A stretch of 64,000 bases of DNA, taken from the NCBI GenBank assembly GCA_948567375.1, contig OX419760.1, positions 62,864,911-62,928,910 of the forward strand. The letters are read 5' to 3'. The stretch's first letter is position 1; each line of letters opens with the position of its first letter. The translations under genes were made by a program, and so were the position numbers. This document shows, one piece after another, positions 35,666-51,123 of the stretch. The notes beneath the pieces were generated by a model. It did no database searches and was not told where the DNA came from. It was given only the letters and a program-made list of their open reading frames with translations. The DNA comes from Lunularia cruciata. Its lineage: Eukaryota; Streptophyta; Marchantiopsida; Lunulariales; Lunulariaceae.

Positions 35666-36720
35666 TTAAATATGTAGAATATAAGAGAAGACGCTATGAT
35701 GAAATGGAGGTTTTATCATTCCGATATTCCATAAAGTGCATGTAGGCCGCCTTCATGGATAGTGCAATAATGGTGGATTCCAGCACTTGTTGAGTTGCCA
35801 TTTGTCGAATCCTGGGGATTTCGACAAGTGGGTTCTCCTTACTTCGTAGGAAGAGCATCATGGACGACGATGACACAACCCCTAGGTCTATAACTGTACT
35901 CTCTGATGTGCACCATGTGAAGGTACAGTTAACACATGACTTGAGAAACACTGTTGAAGATTTCATCTCCTTCCACATTTTGCTGGTGAGTCATCCAGTG
36001 TTGTAACAGCAGGGCTTCATCAACTCTGTACTTGACAACTTGGCTTCAGCATAACGTTATTGTATTATATTAGATTAATGTATTAACGTCCTTAAAGTAA
36101 TACTTGTTCCCATATATGACAAATTTGACATTTGGTGTTTACATTCTTGAGCCAACAAAACTCTGTTCATGCAAAGATACAAAAGAAGTATGAATCATTA
36201 CCTTGCTTAACAAGAGGAGGAGGGATTAAAATAATAATTATCTTGATTATCTTAGAGTGTGTGATGAATGATAGAAACAAGTTCATATCTAATTTCACCC
36301 TACTTAAGGTGAAAATTAGAGAGAGAAATCTAATTAAGGTGGAAGAACTTCTACTACGAGGTCAGCTAAGCTTGGAGAGAAAAACCTTCCACCCTACTCT
36401 CGCTTATGTCCTTGCAATTTGACGGCCGCTATAAACAAGCTCTAATCAACAACTAAATCCCCCACCTGCCCCTTCTTCACATTCTAAGGCTCAAAGCACA
36501 AAACTGGTGATACGTTGGTGGTGGAAAATAGGCCGCAATTTTACCAGTATGAAATTCGTCAATAACCTCTGGGATTTGGAGAACGGGCGAAGAAGGAATG
36601 AAGGACAAAAAGAAGGTTTGTGGCTCTGCAGGCATCTGCGGAACACTGCTCTTGACAGGAACAGAGGAACCTTCGCTCGGGAGGCCGGGGCTGGCAGGAG
36701 GAGGAATGGTGGGGCGAGGT
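35666..36720. other. Intergenic upstream of MIPS
   Basis: No gene recognised. A minus-strand frame at 35694-35978 is vaguely like the copia RNase H end but was not accepted. The right part is presumably the MIPS promoter. Confidence 0.45.
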
Positions 36721-36724
36721 CCCC

Positions 36725-36738
36725 CTATATTTATATAG
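36725..36738 (+). promoter_or_regulatory. Putative TATA box of MIPS
   Basis: ctatatttatatag lies about 245 bp upstream of the MIPS ATG. It is followed by a pyrimidine-rich leader (about 36800-36960, many ctcttcc runs) typical of highly expressed plant genes. Confidence 0.5.
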
Positions 36739-36980
36739 AACGTGAACGCCAAGATCGTCCAGTCGCAAGTAACCAGGCGCCATTACCTCCTCTGTGGTAG
36801 CCAGCTCTTCCTTCTGTTAAGAATCCTCTGCTTCACTCGAGGAGGTCTTCTTATTCCCTCCCTTCTTCGTATCCTCTCTTCTCTTCTGTCTGTCATTTCG
36901 ACTCCTCCTTCCCTGTCTGTGTTATTCCCACTTCCTCAGCATCTCCTGCAAGTGGTTGTCCCTGTCACCAGCTCGTCGAA

Positions 36981-40641
<3,661 letters not shown>

Positions 40642-42425
40642 ATCTTGTGTAACATACAGTGCACCATCCGCATCATTCTTTCAGCCATTCGATATTCCTT
40701 GCACCTGTGACTGCAAGGTTTTTCGGAAATATGACTATCTTTGAGACAGAACTGTACATAGATAAGGCACTTTAGAGCCTTACGGTGTCTGAGAATAGAA
40801 GGATATAGCTTCACTTGACTCTCACACTTGATTCCACCCGAAATTTGATTATTTCTATCAACTCACAAACCCAGAAGCAAATATATTTGTCTCCTTTGGA
40901 ATGAGATATCACCTCTACCGTCGTAGCAGGTTGTGCAACAGTCTCGACGAAGATTTATCATGGGTAGTTTTGCAGCACATAGTTCCATTTCATCTCTTTC
41001 CCTATCACATCATTTTGCCTATGGCTACTTCTCGGGACCGTTTCGTGTGTGACCCCTGTTTTGGAAGTCTTCCTCGAATGAGCTACAGAGTCTCTCTAGA
41101 TGGAAAGCGCTACTCGACGAGTTCGTAGCGCACTACAGCTCCAAAATCAAGTTCCCATAGTTATGGGTGCACATGGGTGGTGTGAGATGCACCTGCCAAG
41201 TGCGTTCTAGATGCACAAGGTGGTATGAATAAGTTACTACAGATACAGCGCACGAATTTAGTAGTGGTGCTGAATGATCAGGAGATTCGTTGCTCTAGAG
41301 AGCTGAGCAGGAATGGAAGCTAGCAGTGTGACTCCCAACGTTCCCTTTGGTCGCTGGGATTGTGTTGCCAAAACATATCATGGTGCCTTGGACGTGGCCT
41401 TGATGACTATCTGAAGTTGCAGTTGACAAATCGAAGAAGTTGCAATCTGATACCGAGAGAACTCCGACCAAGCTTACATTATAGCTCGGGCAGTTGAGAA
41501 ATGTAAACAGGGGAATGTCCACAAATTGAACTGGAAGATGGAAGTATTTAGTTAATTCATTTGCTACAGGAATTCAAAATGGGAATTTATCATTCAATTC
41601 TGAAAGGGGTATTTATTCATTCATTGTATCTGTAGGACATATGGATCAATCATTGGTGAATTGATAACCAAGATAACAAGTTAATATAGGTTCTAAACTC
41701 TCTCTCATAAATTCAAGATATAAACGATCGGATTCGTTCATTCAAAGTAACAGAAATTATGGAATTAACTGGAATTCATGTTATAAATTTAGAGCAGTTA
41801 GTTACTTATTTCACAATTTAGGACATCTTACTTACTTTTACTCATGTTCTGATAAACTAATCTAATTTTGAAAATATATTATATTGAAACACGGTTAGGT
41901 ATACATACATGAAACAACTATGCCACACCACCTCGCGGTTACATATACTATGACCAAACATATACTATCTATGTAACTTAAGATTGTGAACAATATCCAA
42001 TACATTGTAACTAATGTTTCCATACCCCCAATAATTTGAATATTTAGTCAAATTGGAGAGTTCTAACTCTCCATCTTGAAGGATTAACTTGTTAACTTGG
42101 AGAGTTCTAACTTAGCAAACTATTTAACTATCTTTTTCTGAGCACCACTCAGAAAAGTGTTGCTCGACAGTGAGTGGGCATTTCAGCTTCGTCCGAGAGG
42201 GTACCACCATATCTGTGGGTTTCCAAAGCACTGTCAAAGCCGGCAGAGAGTGTACGTCAAAGTGTTGCCTGCTGTAGGAACTTTACCTCGTCAAAAACTA
42301 CATGTGGAAATTTGCTCCTCCTACCAACAATCTGCCTTAGGGTCCTGGTGCGGCAAATAGTTTCGTTCCGATTGGTGTAGGTGCACTGAGTGTTGCATCT
42401 TGTCCACACCAACCATCCTTGTCAA
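40642..42425. other. MIPS 3' flank and AT-rich intergenic
   Basis: 40642 to about 40900 is probably the MIPS 3' UTR. The rest has short frames only (40901-41128, 41295-41522, 42157-42360), none recognised and the last without an ATG. Confidence 0.5.
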
Positions 42426-42496
42426 TTTGTCCCTTTATCAATTTTGGGTTTGTCCCTCTTATCAATTTTGGGTTTGTCCCTCTTATCAATTTTGGG
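42426..42496 (+). repeat. 24-bp tandem repeat, three units
   Basis: tttgtccctcttatcaattttggg occurs three times in a row; the first unit lacks one base. A small minisatellite. Confidence 0.9.
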
Positions 42497-43024
42497 CTTT
42501 TCACTTAGTTTGAAAACTTTATGGTATAGCTATTCCATTGTCTAGAACAATCGATGGTTTCTATCTTGATAAATCAAGAAACTCATTCATGTCTGAGTTA
42601 TTACAACCAATGTAATTGGTAGGAGTGATTTGTGGCATTAAGTAGACTACGTAGTGTCACCACATTTACAACGCCAAAGCTAATTTGCTCAAATGTTGGA
42701 ATGTTCACCTCGGCAATCATAGTTATAAGTGTAGTTGCTTAGTGACTACTTACTGGAGGCCAGATTTTATGTTAAGGTTATTTATCTCACCATTAGAGCT
42801 ATCATTTGTATTGTCAAGTGGACCGAAATAGGCCATCGGCACCGTTAGGGTTGGAGTTACAGGTCGAGTCCAAAAGGGTATAGCTTCAAAGTGCAGCTCC
42901 AAAGAACTCACTTCTCTGATGTTGAGATTTCAAGCTCTTAGTATAGGGGAAAGAGATTGGCGAGTGTCAATTGGAATGGCTATGGATTGACACTATAATC
43001 AATGCCTATTGATAAGTTTTTCGA
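42497..43024. other. Intergenic left of element D
   Basis: No gene or motif recognised. Confidence 0.45.
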
Positions 43025-43447
43025 GTTGATCGATGTGTTTTTGATCCAAGTTGAGTGTGTGAATTGAACGGATTATATGCAAGAAATGAGTCAAGGGGAA
43101 ATTTGGGAGAAGCATCTAGAAGCAATCCTAAGAAGCTTCTTACTACCTTCCAAGGATCAAGTAATTTTCACATGAAGTTAACGGTTAGCTTAGCTTGTAT
43201 GTAAAGTAGGAGGTTTCTAGAAGGGAACTTCTTTGGCAGCTTTTGAAGTAACTTAGCTTGCACTCCAAGAAGACTACTTTGAGAGGGAGGTTTCCTTAGA
43301 AGCTTCTCAAGAGCCTTGTGTTACTTTTCTATACATACCAAAGCTCAAGCTCATGCTAGGCATTCTTAGTGTCACTCACGTGAGTGTTTCCAATGTGATT
43401 TTCTATTTTGATCTTCCATTCTCTTATTTCACTCCTTGGTTTTTTAT
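43025..43447 (+). repeat. LTR of element D
   Basis: Collinear with the reverse complement of the C LTR (60629-61040): ggttagcttagcttg, ggtttctagaagg, cttagcttgcactc, agcttctcaaga, ataccaaagctcaagctcatgctaggcatt, ttccattctcttatttc. It retains GAAGCTTC at 43132 and 43299 and TTCTAGAA at 43215. The left border is approximate. Confidence 0.7.
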
Positions 43448-43450
43448 ATT

Positions 43451-43462
43451 GGTATTAGAGCA
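43451..43462 (+). promoter_or_regulatory. Primer-binding site of element D
   Basis: TGGTATTAGAGC is one base away from the tRNA-iMet-type site TGGTATCAGAGC present intact in element A. It lies directly after the LTR end. Confidence 0.75.
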
Positions 43463-43474
43463 AGAATTGGATAG

Positions 43475-43669
43475 ATGGAATCTATGGACCACCAAATCAG
43501 TCTCTCCCAAAGTATTGGGAATTTTATATTAGTTTGTTGCAAAAGCATCATTTCCAATTGTTCATCATTTCTTGCTTTGGCCAATATTTTTTGAATCACC
43601 TTGTCCTAGGAGCCACTGATCCTTCTAATTGTAACTTATGGAAAGTGGTGGATTTGTTGCATCTATGAG
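43475..43669 (+). pseudogene. Leader-ORF relic of element D
   Basis: A frame open for 64 codons between primer site and gag, ending TGA, with no ATG left. It shows an aromatic-I core, an FG-x2-F motif (CFGQYF) and a hydrophobic end followed directly by the stop, as in the leader ORFs of A and B. The resemblance is weak and judged by eye. Confidence 0.35.
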
Positions 43670-46154
43670 TAAAATTAGAGAATTATAATATGGTAGTGTA
43701 GTAGAGTAGTAGTCATGGCGGCAATATCTCAAGTTATCATTGTTATGCAACAATAGATTGAGCATCTTACTTGAATGTTAGAAGAGAGTAATTGTGAATG
43801 TCAACAACAAGAGCAATTGGAGAGAGTGGCATTTTGAGAAGAAGAAGATCAAGTGCAATTTTTGAAACCAAAGATCTTTGAATGCAAGAAACTACTATGA
43901 GCAATAGAGAATTTTGTGTTTGATTGTGAATGTTATTTTGAAGCCACAAATCACATAGATGATTGGAGACAAATCTCCTTAGCTTCAAGTCAATTAGATG
44001 GAGTGACAAAACTATGATGATGATTATGGGTAGAGCAAACTCAATAGTAGTTTATTGCTCTAATCTTGACATGGAAAGACTTCAAGAGTGCAATCATTGG
44101 GTGATTCCAAGTTATGAATATTGCACAAGATCGAATAACGGAATTGAGGCAGGTCAACTCAATGAGAAGTTACATTTCTCAATTCTAGAACATCATGATG
44201 TTGATTCTAGCCATACAAGAAGGTGAAGCTTGGATTGCTTTGTAAGAGGCTTGAAATCATGTACCAAATTGGAAGTAACCATACGTGAACCTAAGCATTT
44301 AGAAGAAACCATGCAAATGGTTGAGCTCTTTGACTCCTTAGTTACCCAAAAATGGGCTTGATCTAGACCTCTACAAAACATACAAATGCACAAATCACAA
44401 TTAGATGAGCCGGCACCAATGGAGATTTATGCCATCCAATAGAGCCACTTAGCATGGTAGACCAAGAGCATTTACAACAAAATGATGTTTGCTTCTATTG
44501 TTATTAAATTGGACATAGCATTGTGGAATGTCCACTCCATGATGGATGATCCCAACCATTTACCCCAATGGAGTTGGTGCAGCATAATGATCAAGGAAAC
44601 AAAGATATTTTCAGTATCAATATCTCCGAGTAGGAGATATTGAGCCACTTATTGGAAACTTGTTAATTCCAATGGGATTGAAGGTTTGACCTATGCAAGT
44701 TTTGTTCACTTGCAAGGTATGATATACAATTTTGGTTGATTTTGGAAGTTTTAAGAATTGCATGTCCATGCAATTAGTGGAAAAATTATGTATTCATACA
44801 AAACAAGTACTTGGTAGCAAGTTGATGATGGGAGATGGTAGAAAGTGTTTTGCATTTTGAACCTCACAACATGTTACATTCAAGATCAAGAAGTATTTTG
44901 AGTACATGAGATTTGTAATCAACCCCTTACACTATAATATCATTCTATGTTTTCCTTGGCTTGAATATCATAAGGTTCAATTTAGATGGACCTGATGAGA
45001 AATTCAAGTACAATACCAAGGTAAGAATTACTAGTTAGCTTATTTGGCACCCTTGAGTAAGACACCTAAGAATAGTTAATCCCAAGATGAGAAGTTTATC
45101 AATATAGCAACTATAGAGAAAACTTTGGAGGAAAATATCCTTGTCTTTGCAATGTGGATCAAACCTATTACATAAGGAGACTTTGATGAAAATCAAAAGC
45201 TAATGGTTGATCAAATAGTTCAAGACTTTGCGGATGTATTTTTAAATTACTTCCCAAAAGAGTTCCTTTTTGATTGAGGTATGCTTTTCAAGATTGAGCT
45301 ATTTTTAGGTAGTACTCCCATGAGCAAATCAATATATCAACTCTCATCAAAGGAAAGAAGTTAGAGGAACTTCAAAAAATGTTGACCAAGTTGTTGGAGA
45401 AGGATTTCATATGATATACTACATCTCCATGGGGAGCACAAGTACTCTTTGTACAAAAGAAAGATAAAGTGCTTTGATTTTGTATTGACTATTTTGGCCT
45501 TAATAAACAAATTGTGAAGAACGCATATCCCTTGTCTCAAATTGATGACTTGTTGGATCAATTAAGTGGAGCACAAAACTTCTGAAAGTTGGATGTACAA
45601 AGTGATTGTTGGTAGATTCTTATTGATTAGGAGGATGTGCAAAAGATTATCTTTTGTACAAGGTATTGGCATTTAGAGAGCTTTACTTTTTGGGTTTACT
45701 AATGCTCCGGTAGTTGTCATGGATCAAATGCATTGAGTATTGGAAGGCTATTGGATTGATATGTGGTGGTCTTCTTGGATGATATTAAATTTACAATAAG
45801 ATTGAGATAGAACACAAAAATCATGTATGAGAAGTCTTGTGAAGATTAAATTAGTGGAAGTTTTACTACAAGAAATCAAAGTGTGCTTTTTGGCAAAAGG
45901 AGGTTACTTTCTTAAGTCATAAGGTCTCATCAGAGAGGATAAAGATGGAAAAGGAGAAAATCAAAGCCATTACCTATCGGCCTACTCCTAAGGATACCAT
46001 AAAACTTTGGGCATTTAATGGATTGGCAATTGTTTACCAATGGTTCATCTATTATTTATGCATATGTGACCACATTGTTGATAGATCTCTTGGGAAAGAC
46101 ATCAAGTTTTCCATGGACCACAAAGTACAAGGAAGTATTCAAGAAATTCGGTTT
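43670..46154 (+). pseudogene. gag-pol remnants of element D
   Basis: CX2CX4HX4C knuckle at 44490-44531 (one in-frame TAA inside), protease-like ILVDFGS near 44730, an RT start resembling FADVF near 45228, then FTNAP with VMDQMH near 45690-45735 and a degenerate DD region near 45770. Every frame has multiple stops. It is closer to element C than to A. Confidence 0.65.
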
Positions 46155-46159
46155 GGTAT
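46155..46159 (+). repeat. Target-site duplication of element A, left copy
   Basis: GGTAT directly before the LTR start; the matching GGTAT is at 60614-60618. Confidence 0.85.
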
Positions 46160-46915
46160 TGTAATACCAAGGGTTAGCAATATGATCTAGATGTGAAATT
46201 TGGTTTGGTAACATCTAGAATGATGTTATACATGATGGTCAAAATAGATCAGATAGAAGTATCACCAAAAGAGTACTTCTACTAATAGGGCAGAAACCGA
46301 AATAGACTTGAGAACCTTAGAACCAATAGCTAGACATATGATTTAAAGGTGAGAATTGGTTTGGTAACATCTGGAAGGATGTTACACATGATGGACTAAA
46401 CAGATCAGAAAGAGGTATCACCAAAAGGGGACTTCTACTAATAGAGTAGCAACCAAAATATGCCTGAAATCTTTGAAGGCAATTTCGGAGGCCTAAACGG
46501 ATGAATTAGGCCTTGAAAATGTGTAGATTCCCCCCCCCCCCCCAATAGAGGAAAGGCTGGCCTTCTCTACCCTTGCTTTTTCTTGTTGAGAGCTTTTCAA
46601 CGGTACCTTACTCAAGTGATTCTGAGATTCCTACATGAAGATTCCCTAAAAGATTCCCTAAAAGATTCCCTCCGGTCAAAGCTTGTTTGACCAACCAGAT
46701 AGGACCTAGACCAGACAGGTCACCCATCCAAGTAAGTAATCCAAGGGTGGAGCTTGCTGACATGTCACCTATCTGTGTCCCTAATCCTATGGTGGAGCTT
46801 CCTTGGAGGAGATCCTCTTTGTCTATATAATAAAGAGAAGGTGCTCCCTTGGGGCATCGAATGTTTGAGTGTGCAATCTATGTTTTCTCTCTTCTCTTGT
46901 CCTCCGAGGATTACA
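46160..46915 (+). repeat. 5' LTR of element A
   Basis: Starts TGTAATACC and ends GGATTACA. The core promoter block tctatataataaagag is at about 46822. It has a C-run near 46530 and an extra aaaagattccct unit compared with the right LTR. Related solo LTRs lie at 4930-5477 and 19653-20243. Confidence 0.93.
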
Positions 46916-46916
46916 A

Positions 46917-46928
46917 TGGTATCAGAGC
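46917..46928 (+). promoter_or_regulatory. Primer-binding site of element A (tRNA-iMet type)
   Basis: TGGTATCAGAGC lies one base after the LTR end, the classic initiator-methionine primer site of plant LTR elements. Confidence 0.9.
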
Positions 46929-47055
46929 AAGTGTTCTAGTCCAAGAGAGTGGATCACCCCTCTTGGAATAGCACGAACTACTAAAATTGAGTAATGTGAG
47001 GTGGAGAACATAGAGTAATCGCGAGACTTAGGAAGGACTCTAGAGAGCGGATGGG

Positions 47056-47277
47056 ATGGATGCGCCGGGAGGACAATTTCCCGCACCTACCTTTCCATTC
47101 TCAAACCCATTCCACATCAAGGTTATGTACATCCAGCGTGAGCAGATGAGGGTATCGCTAGTTTATCACTTTGGTGCGGAATTCATGGACAGAGTGATGA
47201 ACTCACCAAACCCGGTGATTCTACCTATGGTGATATACGACAGAGAGTGGGATTTGACAATCTACATTTTATTATGA
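47056..47277 (+). CDS. Leader ORF 1 of element A
   Basis: A 73-codon ATG-started frame between primer site and gag. A Pro/Phe-rich start is followed by FHIKVMYI, then REQMR, FGAEF, VILPMVIYD and IYILL, then TGA. A similar layout (basic strand, helix with G-E, V-x-P-V strand, hydrophobic end plus stop) recurs in leader ORF 2 and in element B. No known domain was recognised. It is not in the gag frame. The function is unknown. Confidence 0.5.
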   Translation: MDAPGGQFPAPTFPFSNPFHIKVMYIQREQMRVSLVYHFGAEFMDRVMNSPNPVILPMVIYDREWDLTIYILL

Positions 47278-47281
47278 TGTA

Positions 47282-47485
47282 ATGGATATGAATGTTCCGA
47301 ATCTTCTCCCTTTCAATACTCAAGTAGAAATCCGTTATGTAGTGAGACCGAAAGTGATGTTTAGAGATTTTGTGGTTAGGAATTTTGGTGAGGAGTATTA
47401 TCAACAAGTGATAGCATCGGAGGTCCCAATGGTAGTTCCAATAGTTCGTGCGCCTTCCAAAGTGATCATATTGACTCTGTATTGA
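47282..47485 (+). CDS. Leader ORF 2 of element A
   Basis: A 67-codon ATG-started frame five bases after leader ORF 1, ending 33 bases before gag. It contains VEIRYVVRPK, FGEEY, VVPIV and ILTLY before TGA. It resembles leader ORF 1 and even more the B leader ORF, so it may be a tandem duplicate of one module. The function is unknown. Confidence 0.5.
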   Translation: MDMNVPNLLPFNTQVEIRYVVRPKVMFRDFVVRNFGEEYYQQVIASEVPMVVPIVRAPSKVIILTLY

Positions 47486-47518
47486 AGTAGACATTAGCAG
47501 TTGAGTGTCGCATGAACC

Positions 47519-48532
47519 ATGGATCCGCAATTGCAAGAGTTGGTGCAAGGAATGCAAGGCATGTTGAATGAATTTCAAGAGATTAAAATGACCATGGAGA
47601 CATTACAAAGTCAAGTGCAGATCCTCAGGAACGATCAGGCCATGCAAGAAGAAGAGCCATCTCAAAACCTAGTACCTGCGACTGAAGTACTTGGAGAGGC
47701 ACCTGTGCCTACAAACCCTATCAACGATGAAGCCACATTGCTACTCCGGATGAAGAAGACCTGCAACATCGAGTCTTACAAGGGGTAGCGTACGATGGAA
47801 GTAGTGGAAAATTGGATCTCGAGAATGAATCGATATTTTCGATTGTTCTCAACAGAGATCACAAAGCATGTTGTAGGTGTGTTTGCATGTGGGTACTTGA
47901 CCGAGAAAGCCCTCACATGGTATGATGCTTGGGAACGATCCATGCTAGCAGAGAGAAGGGAGGTCACATGGACAGCAATGCAAGAAGGACTGTTGAAGAA
48001 TTTCCAATTGGTGGATTCTGTGCAGATGGCTCGAACCCGACTATGGGGATTGAGACAGAAGAATAGTGTACAAGAGTATGTGGAGGCATTTCTGGATCTA
48101 CAAGTTGCAATTACCGACATGAGTCCAGCAGAGGCTCTCAACAATTTCAAACGAGGGTTGAAAGAGCGGATTCGCCAAGAAGTCATGGTGCAAAACCCTC
48201 GCACGGTATTTGAAGCTATTGCTTGTGTGCAGAGAATAGCAAGAGCATTAGGTGGAGGTGAAGGAGTAGTTCCACCTCAACATTATCGGGCAGAAATGCC
48301 ACACATGGGTGGAACAGTACCGATGGAATTGGGCAACCTTCGATTCCGGGATCGAGGAGCACGGCCGCTTCAAGGGGAGTGGGGACGGGTAGAAGAACGA
48401 AGAGATGGAGTCCCACGAGGAGAAGGGACTTGAGGAGAACAACGCCGTTGTTACAATTGTGGCCGTATTGGGCACATATCTACCAATTGTTGCACTCATT
48501 TCCCTAGAGGCCCTCGGCCTTCGTACAAGTGA
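47519..48532 (+). pseudogene. gag: gag of element A
   Basis: The frame runs 337 codons from ATG 47519 with two nonsense codons (TAG 47786-47788, TGA 48431-48433). The first part is a coiled-coil-like Gln/Glu-rich segment. The middle is a Ty3-type capsid (NWISRMNRYF, ALTWYDAW, LKNFQLVDS-like core). After the second stop is a CX2CX4HX4C nucleocapsid knuckle at 48449-48490. Gag forms the virus-like particle and binds element RNA. The pol frame starts in another phase. Confidence 0.85.
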
Positions 48533-48672
48533 TCTTTGAACAACATGGAGAGGTACATTGAAGAGGAGGAGGTGGAAACCACTTTGGAAAACGAAGATCG
48601 CCAATAAATGTACCTTGCGGCCTTACTGGCTCAATAAGGAAGCAGAGAAGCGAGGGAAGGAAGAAGAATAAT

Positions 48673-51123
48673 GTGCAAAGATCCCGAAAGGCAACCTCAC
48701 AATTGATTGTCATGAATGGAATCCTAGAAGGTAATCAAGTGAGAGTATTAATAGATCCAGGAGCAACAGAGAATTTCTTGTCTCGCTCTGTTGCAATAAG
48801 CTTGGGAATGGATCTAGAGAGAGATGGAAGTGAAGAAGTAGAGTTACCAAATGGGCAAACAGAGAGGATTGAATCATTACCAAGACGGGTAACCCTCTCT
48901 ATAGGAGAATATCATGAAGCAATTGAGTGGCGAGTGATATTGTTAGCCCGTTATGATGCAATTTTAGGCATGCCATGGATGGAGCAGTACAATCCAATGG
49001 TGGATTGGAGGAAGAAAGTAGTGAGAACCCACCAATGGTCAATCATTGGGGTTAAAGAAAAATCACACAGGCAGAAACTGCCTCTATATATCATAGGGAC
49101 GACAACTATCTGTAAGACCGATAGATGTTTTATGGGTCTAATAAGAGAAGTCCAGAGTGCACAACTCGTTGGACAAATTCCTGAGAAATTGAAGGATGTG
49201 GTGGATGAGTTTCAAGATGTCTTTCCCGATGATCTACCCTCAGGATTACCACCTAAAAGGCGAGTAGATCACAAAATAGAGACACTCCCGGGGAAGACAC
49301 CTCCTTGTAAGGCCCCATATCGCCTATCACCTCATGAGTTGGAGGAGTGTAAGACTCAAATTGAGGAGATGCTACAGAAAGGGTTCATCCAACCTAGCGT
49401 ATCACCATATGGGGCCCATGTCTTGTTTGTGAAGAAGAAGGATGGTACAATGCGCATGTGCATTGACTATCGGGGTCTCAATCAGCAAACAGTGAAGAAC
49501 AAATACCCCTTACCTCGCATGGATGACCTGTTTGATCAACTCCATGGAGCAAGATACTTCACCAAACTGGACTTGCAGAGCGGTTACAATCAAATCCAAA
49601 TTGCAGAGGAGGATGTGTACAAAACTGCCTTTCGAACCAGGTATGGCCACTTTGAGTATCTTGTGATGCCTTTTGGCCTCACCAATGCGCCTGCCACTTT
49701 CATGAGCCTAATGAATGACATATTTTGTCCATACTTGGATAAGTCTGTTATTGTCTTCTTGGATGATATCTTAGTATATAGTAGCATGATGACAGAACAC
49801 AAACAACATCTACGAGAGGTCCTCCAGATTCTAAGACGGAATCAATTGTATGCCAAAATCTCAAAGTGTGAGTTTGGCAAGTCTGAAGTAGACAACTTAG
49901 GGCATAGAGTAAGTGCAGATGGCATTCAAGTATTGATTGATAAAATAGGGGTCATTCAAAAATGGAGTGCCCCAGAAGATCAAACTCAACTTAAGAGCTT
50001 CTTGGGGTTGACGGGATTCTATCATAGATTTGTCAAGGACTTCTCCAAGGTGGCATAGCCTTTAACGGCACTACTTGGCAAGGGGAAGAAGTGGACATGG
50101 GGAACTGCACAAGAGTTGGCCTTTCAAGAATTGAAGGCCGCCTTGCTACATGCACCAATCTTGAAGTGGTATGACCCAAAACATCCAATCAAGTTGGCTA
50201 CAGATGCATCAGGCGTAGCAATAGGAGCAGTCCTACAACAAGAGTGGCATGACGGATGGCATCCAATTGCATATTTCTCTCGAAAGTTGTTACCGGTAGA
50301 GCGCAACTACCACACCACAAAACGAGAAGAGTTGGCCATCGTTCTAGCAACCAAGCATTGGAAGCACTACCTAGGCGAGAAGGCATTTGTAGTAGAGACA
50401 GACCACAAACCTTTAGTCCACCTTGAGACACAAAAGGATCTATCTCGTCGCCAAATTTGGTGGGCAGAGTGGCAACAACGCTTCAACATGACAATCACCT
50501 ACGTGGAAGGTAAGAAGCAACTTGTAGATGCATTCACCCGCATGCCAATGGCCAACAACTTGGTGGCAGAGGTTAAGATTAACCCTGAATTCTGGCAAGA
50601 GATTCTAGCTGCTATAAAAACTGATCCACAGATTGTAGAAGCGCAATCATCCAAAGATGTCACCAGCACCCAAGGACTCACCTTTCGGGAGGGTCGATTG
50701 TGGATCCCAAATGTCCCAGAATTACGCACCACCATTCTAGCGGAATGTCATGATTTGGCCATTGTAGCTCATGTCGGAGTGGACAAGACCTTGGAGGCAG
50801 TCAAGCGCCATTACTATTGGCCCAAGATGAGCAATAACGTGATGGACTATGTGCGTAGTTGCCTACTTTGTCAACAGAACAAAGCTTCTAATCAAGCTCC
50901 TGCAGGGCTCCTTCAACCTCTCCCCACTCCTACCCAACGTTGGGAACAAGTGAGTATGGATCTCGTTTGTGAATTACCCAAGACCACCTCAGGGTTTGAC
51001 TCCATTGTGGTCTTTGTGGACCGGCTCAGCAAAATGATTCATGTAAGCCCTACCACCAAGGAGGTGACCGCTCCACAACTTGCTCAACTATACTTAGATG
51101 CAGTCTTTGCTCACCATGGCTTG
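48673..51123 (+). pseudogene. pol: pol of element A, 5' part (PR-RT-RH-IN)
   Basis: One frame with a single TAG at 50056-50058. Protease: [11 protein letters not shown], where the usual DSGA reads [46 protein letters not shown] and the catalytic FLDDILVY. RNase H: LATDASGVAIGAVL and ETDHKPL. Integrase: zinc-binding H/C region ending CLLCQQNK, and first catalytic Asp in SMDLVCELP. The frame is cut by element B after HHGL and resumes in phase at 58948. No good ATG starts it; presumably it was reached from gag. Confidence 0.9.
51119..51123 (+). repeat. Probable target duplication of element B, left copy
   Basis: GCTTG here and at 58946-58950. It overlaps the first bases assigned to the LTR by one to two positions, so the exact border is uncertain. 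Joining across it restores the integrase reading frame. Confidence 0.6.

Larger units (their letters stand above)
43025..46154 (+). mobile_element. Decayed Ty3/gypsy element D (left part)
   Basis: Order on the + strand: LTR (about 43025-43447), primer site (43451-43462), leader frame (43475-43669), gag relic with a CCHC knuckle (44490-44531), a protease-like DFGS site (about 44730), and RT debris (about 45200-46150). Element A interrupts it at 46155. The words at the right border of A (60614-60628) fit RNase H (VWRHY), suggesting D continues there and is cut again by element C. Stops are so dense that it is the oldest layer of the nest. Confidence 0.7.

Noticed and set aside
35694-35978. Minus-strand 94-codon frame resembling the copia RNase H end (ALSMKAAYMHF)
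   Set aside because: Only a short loose match and no other copia domains nearby.
42157-42380. Overlapping small ORFs of 67-68 codons
   Set aside because: One has no ATG, the other no motif; no splice or family support.
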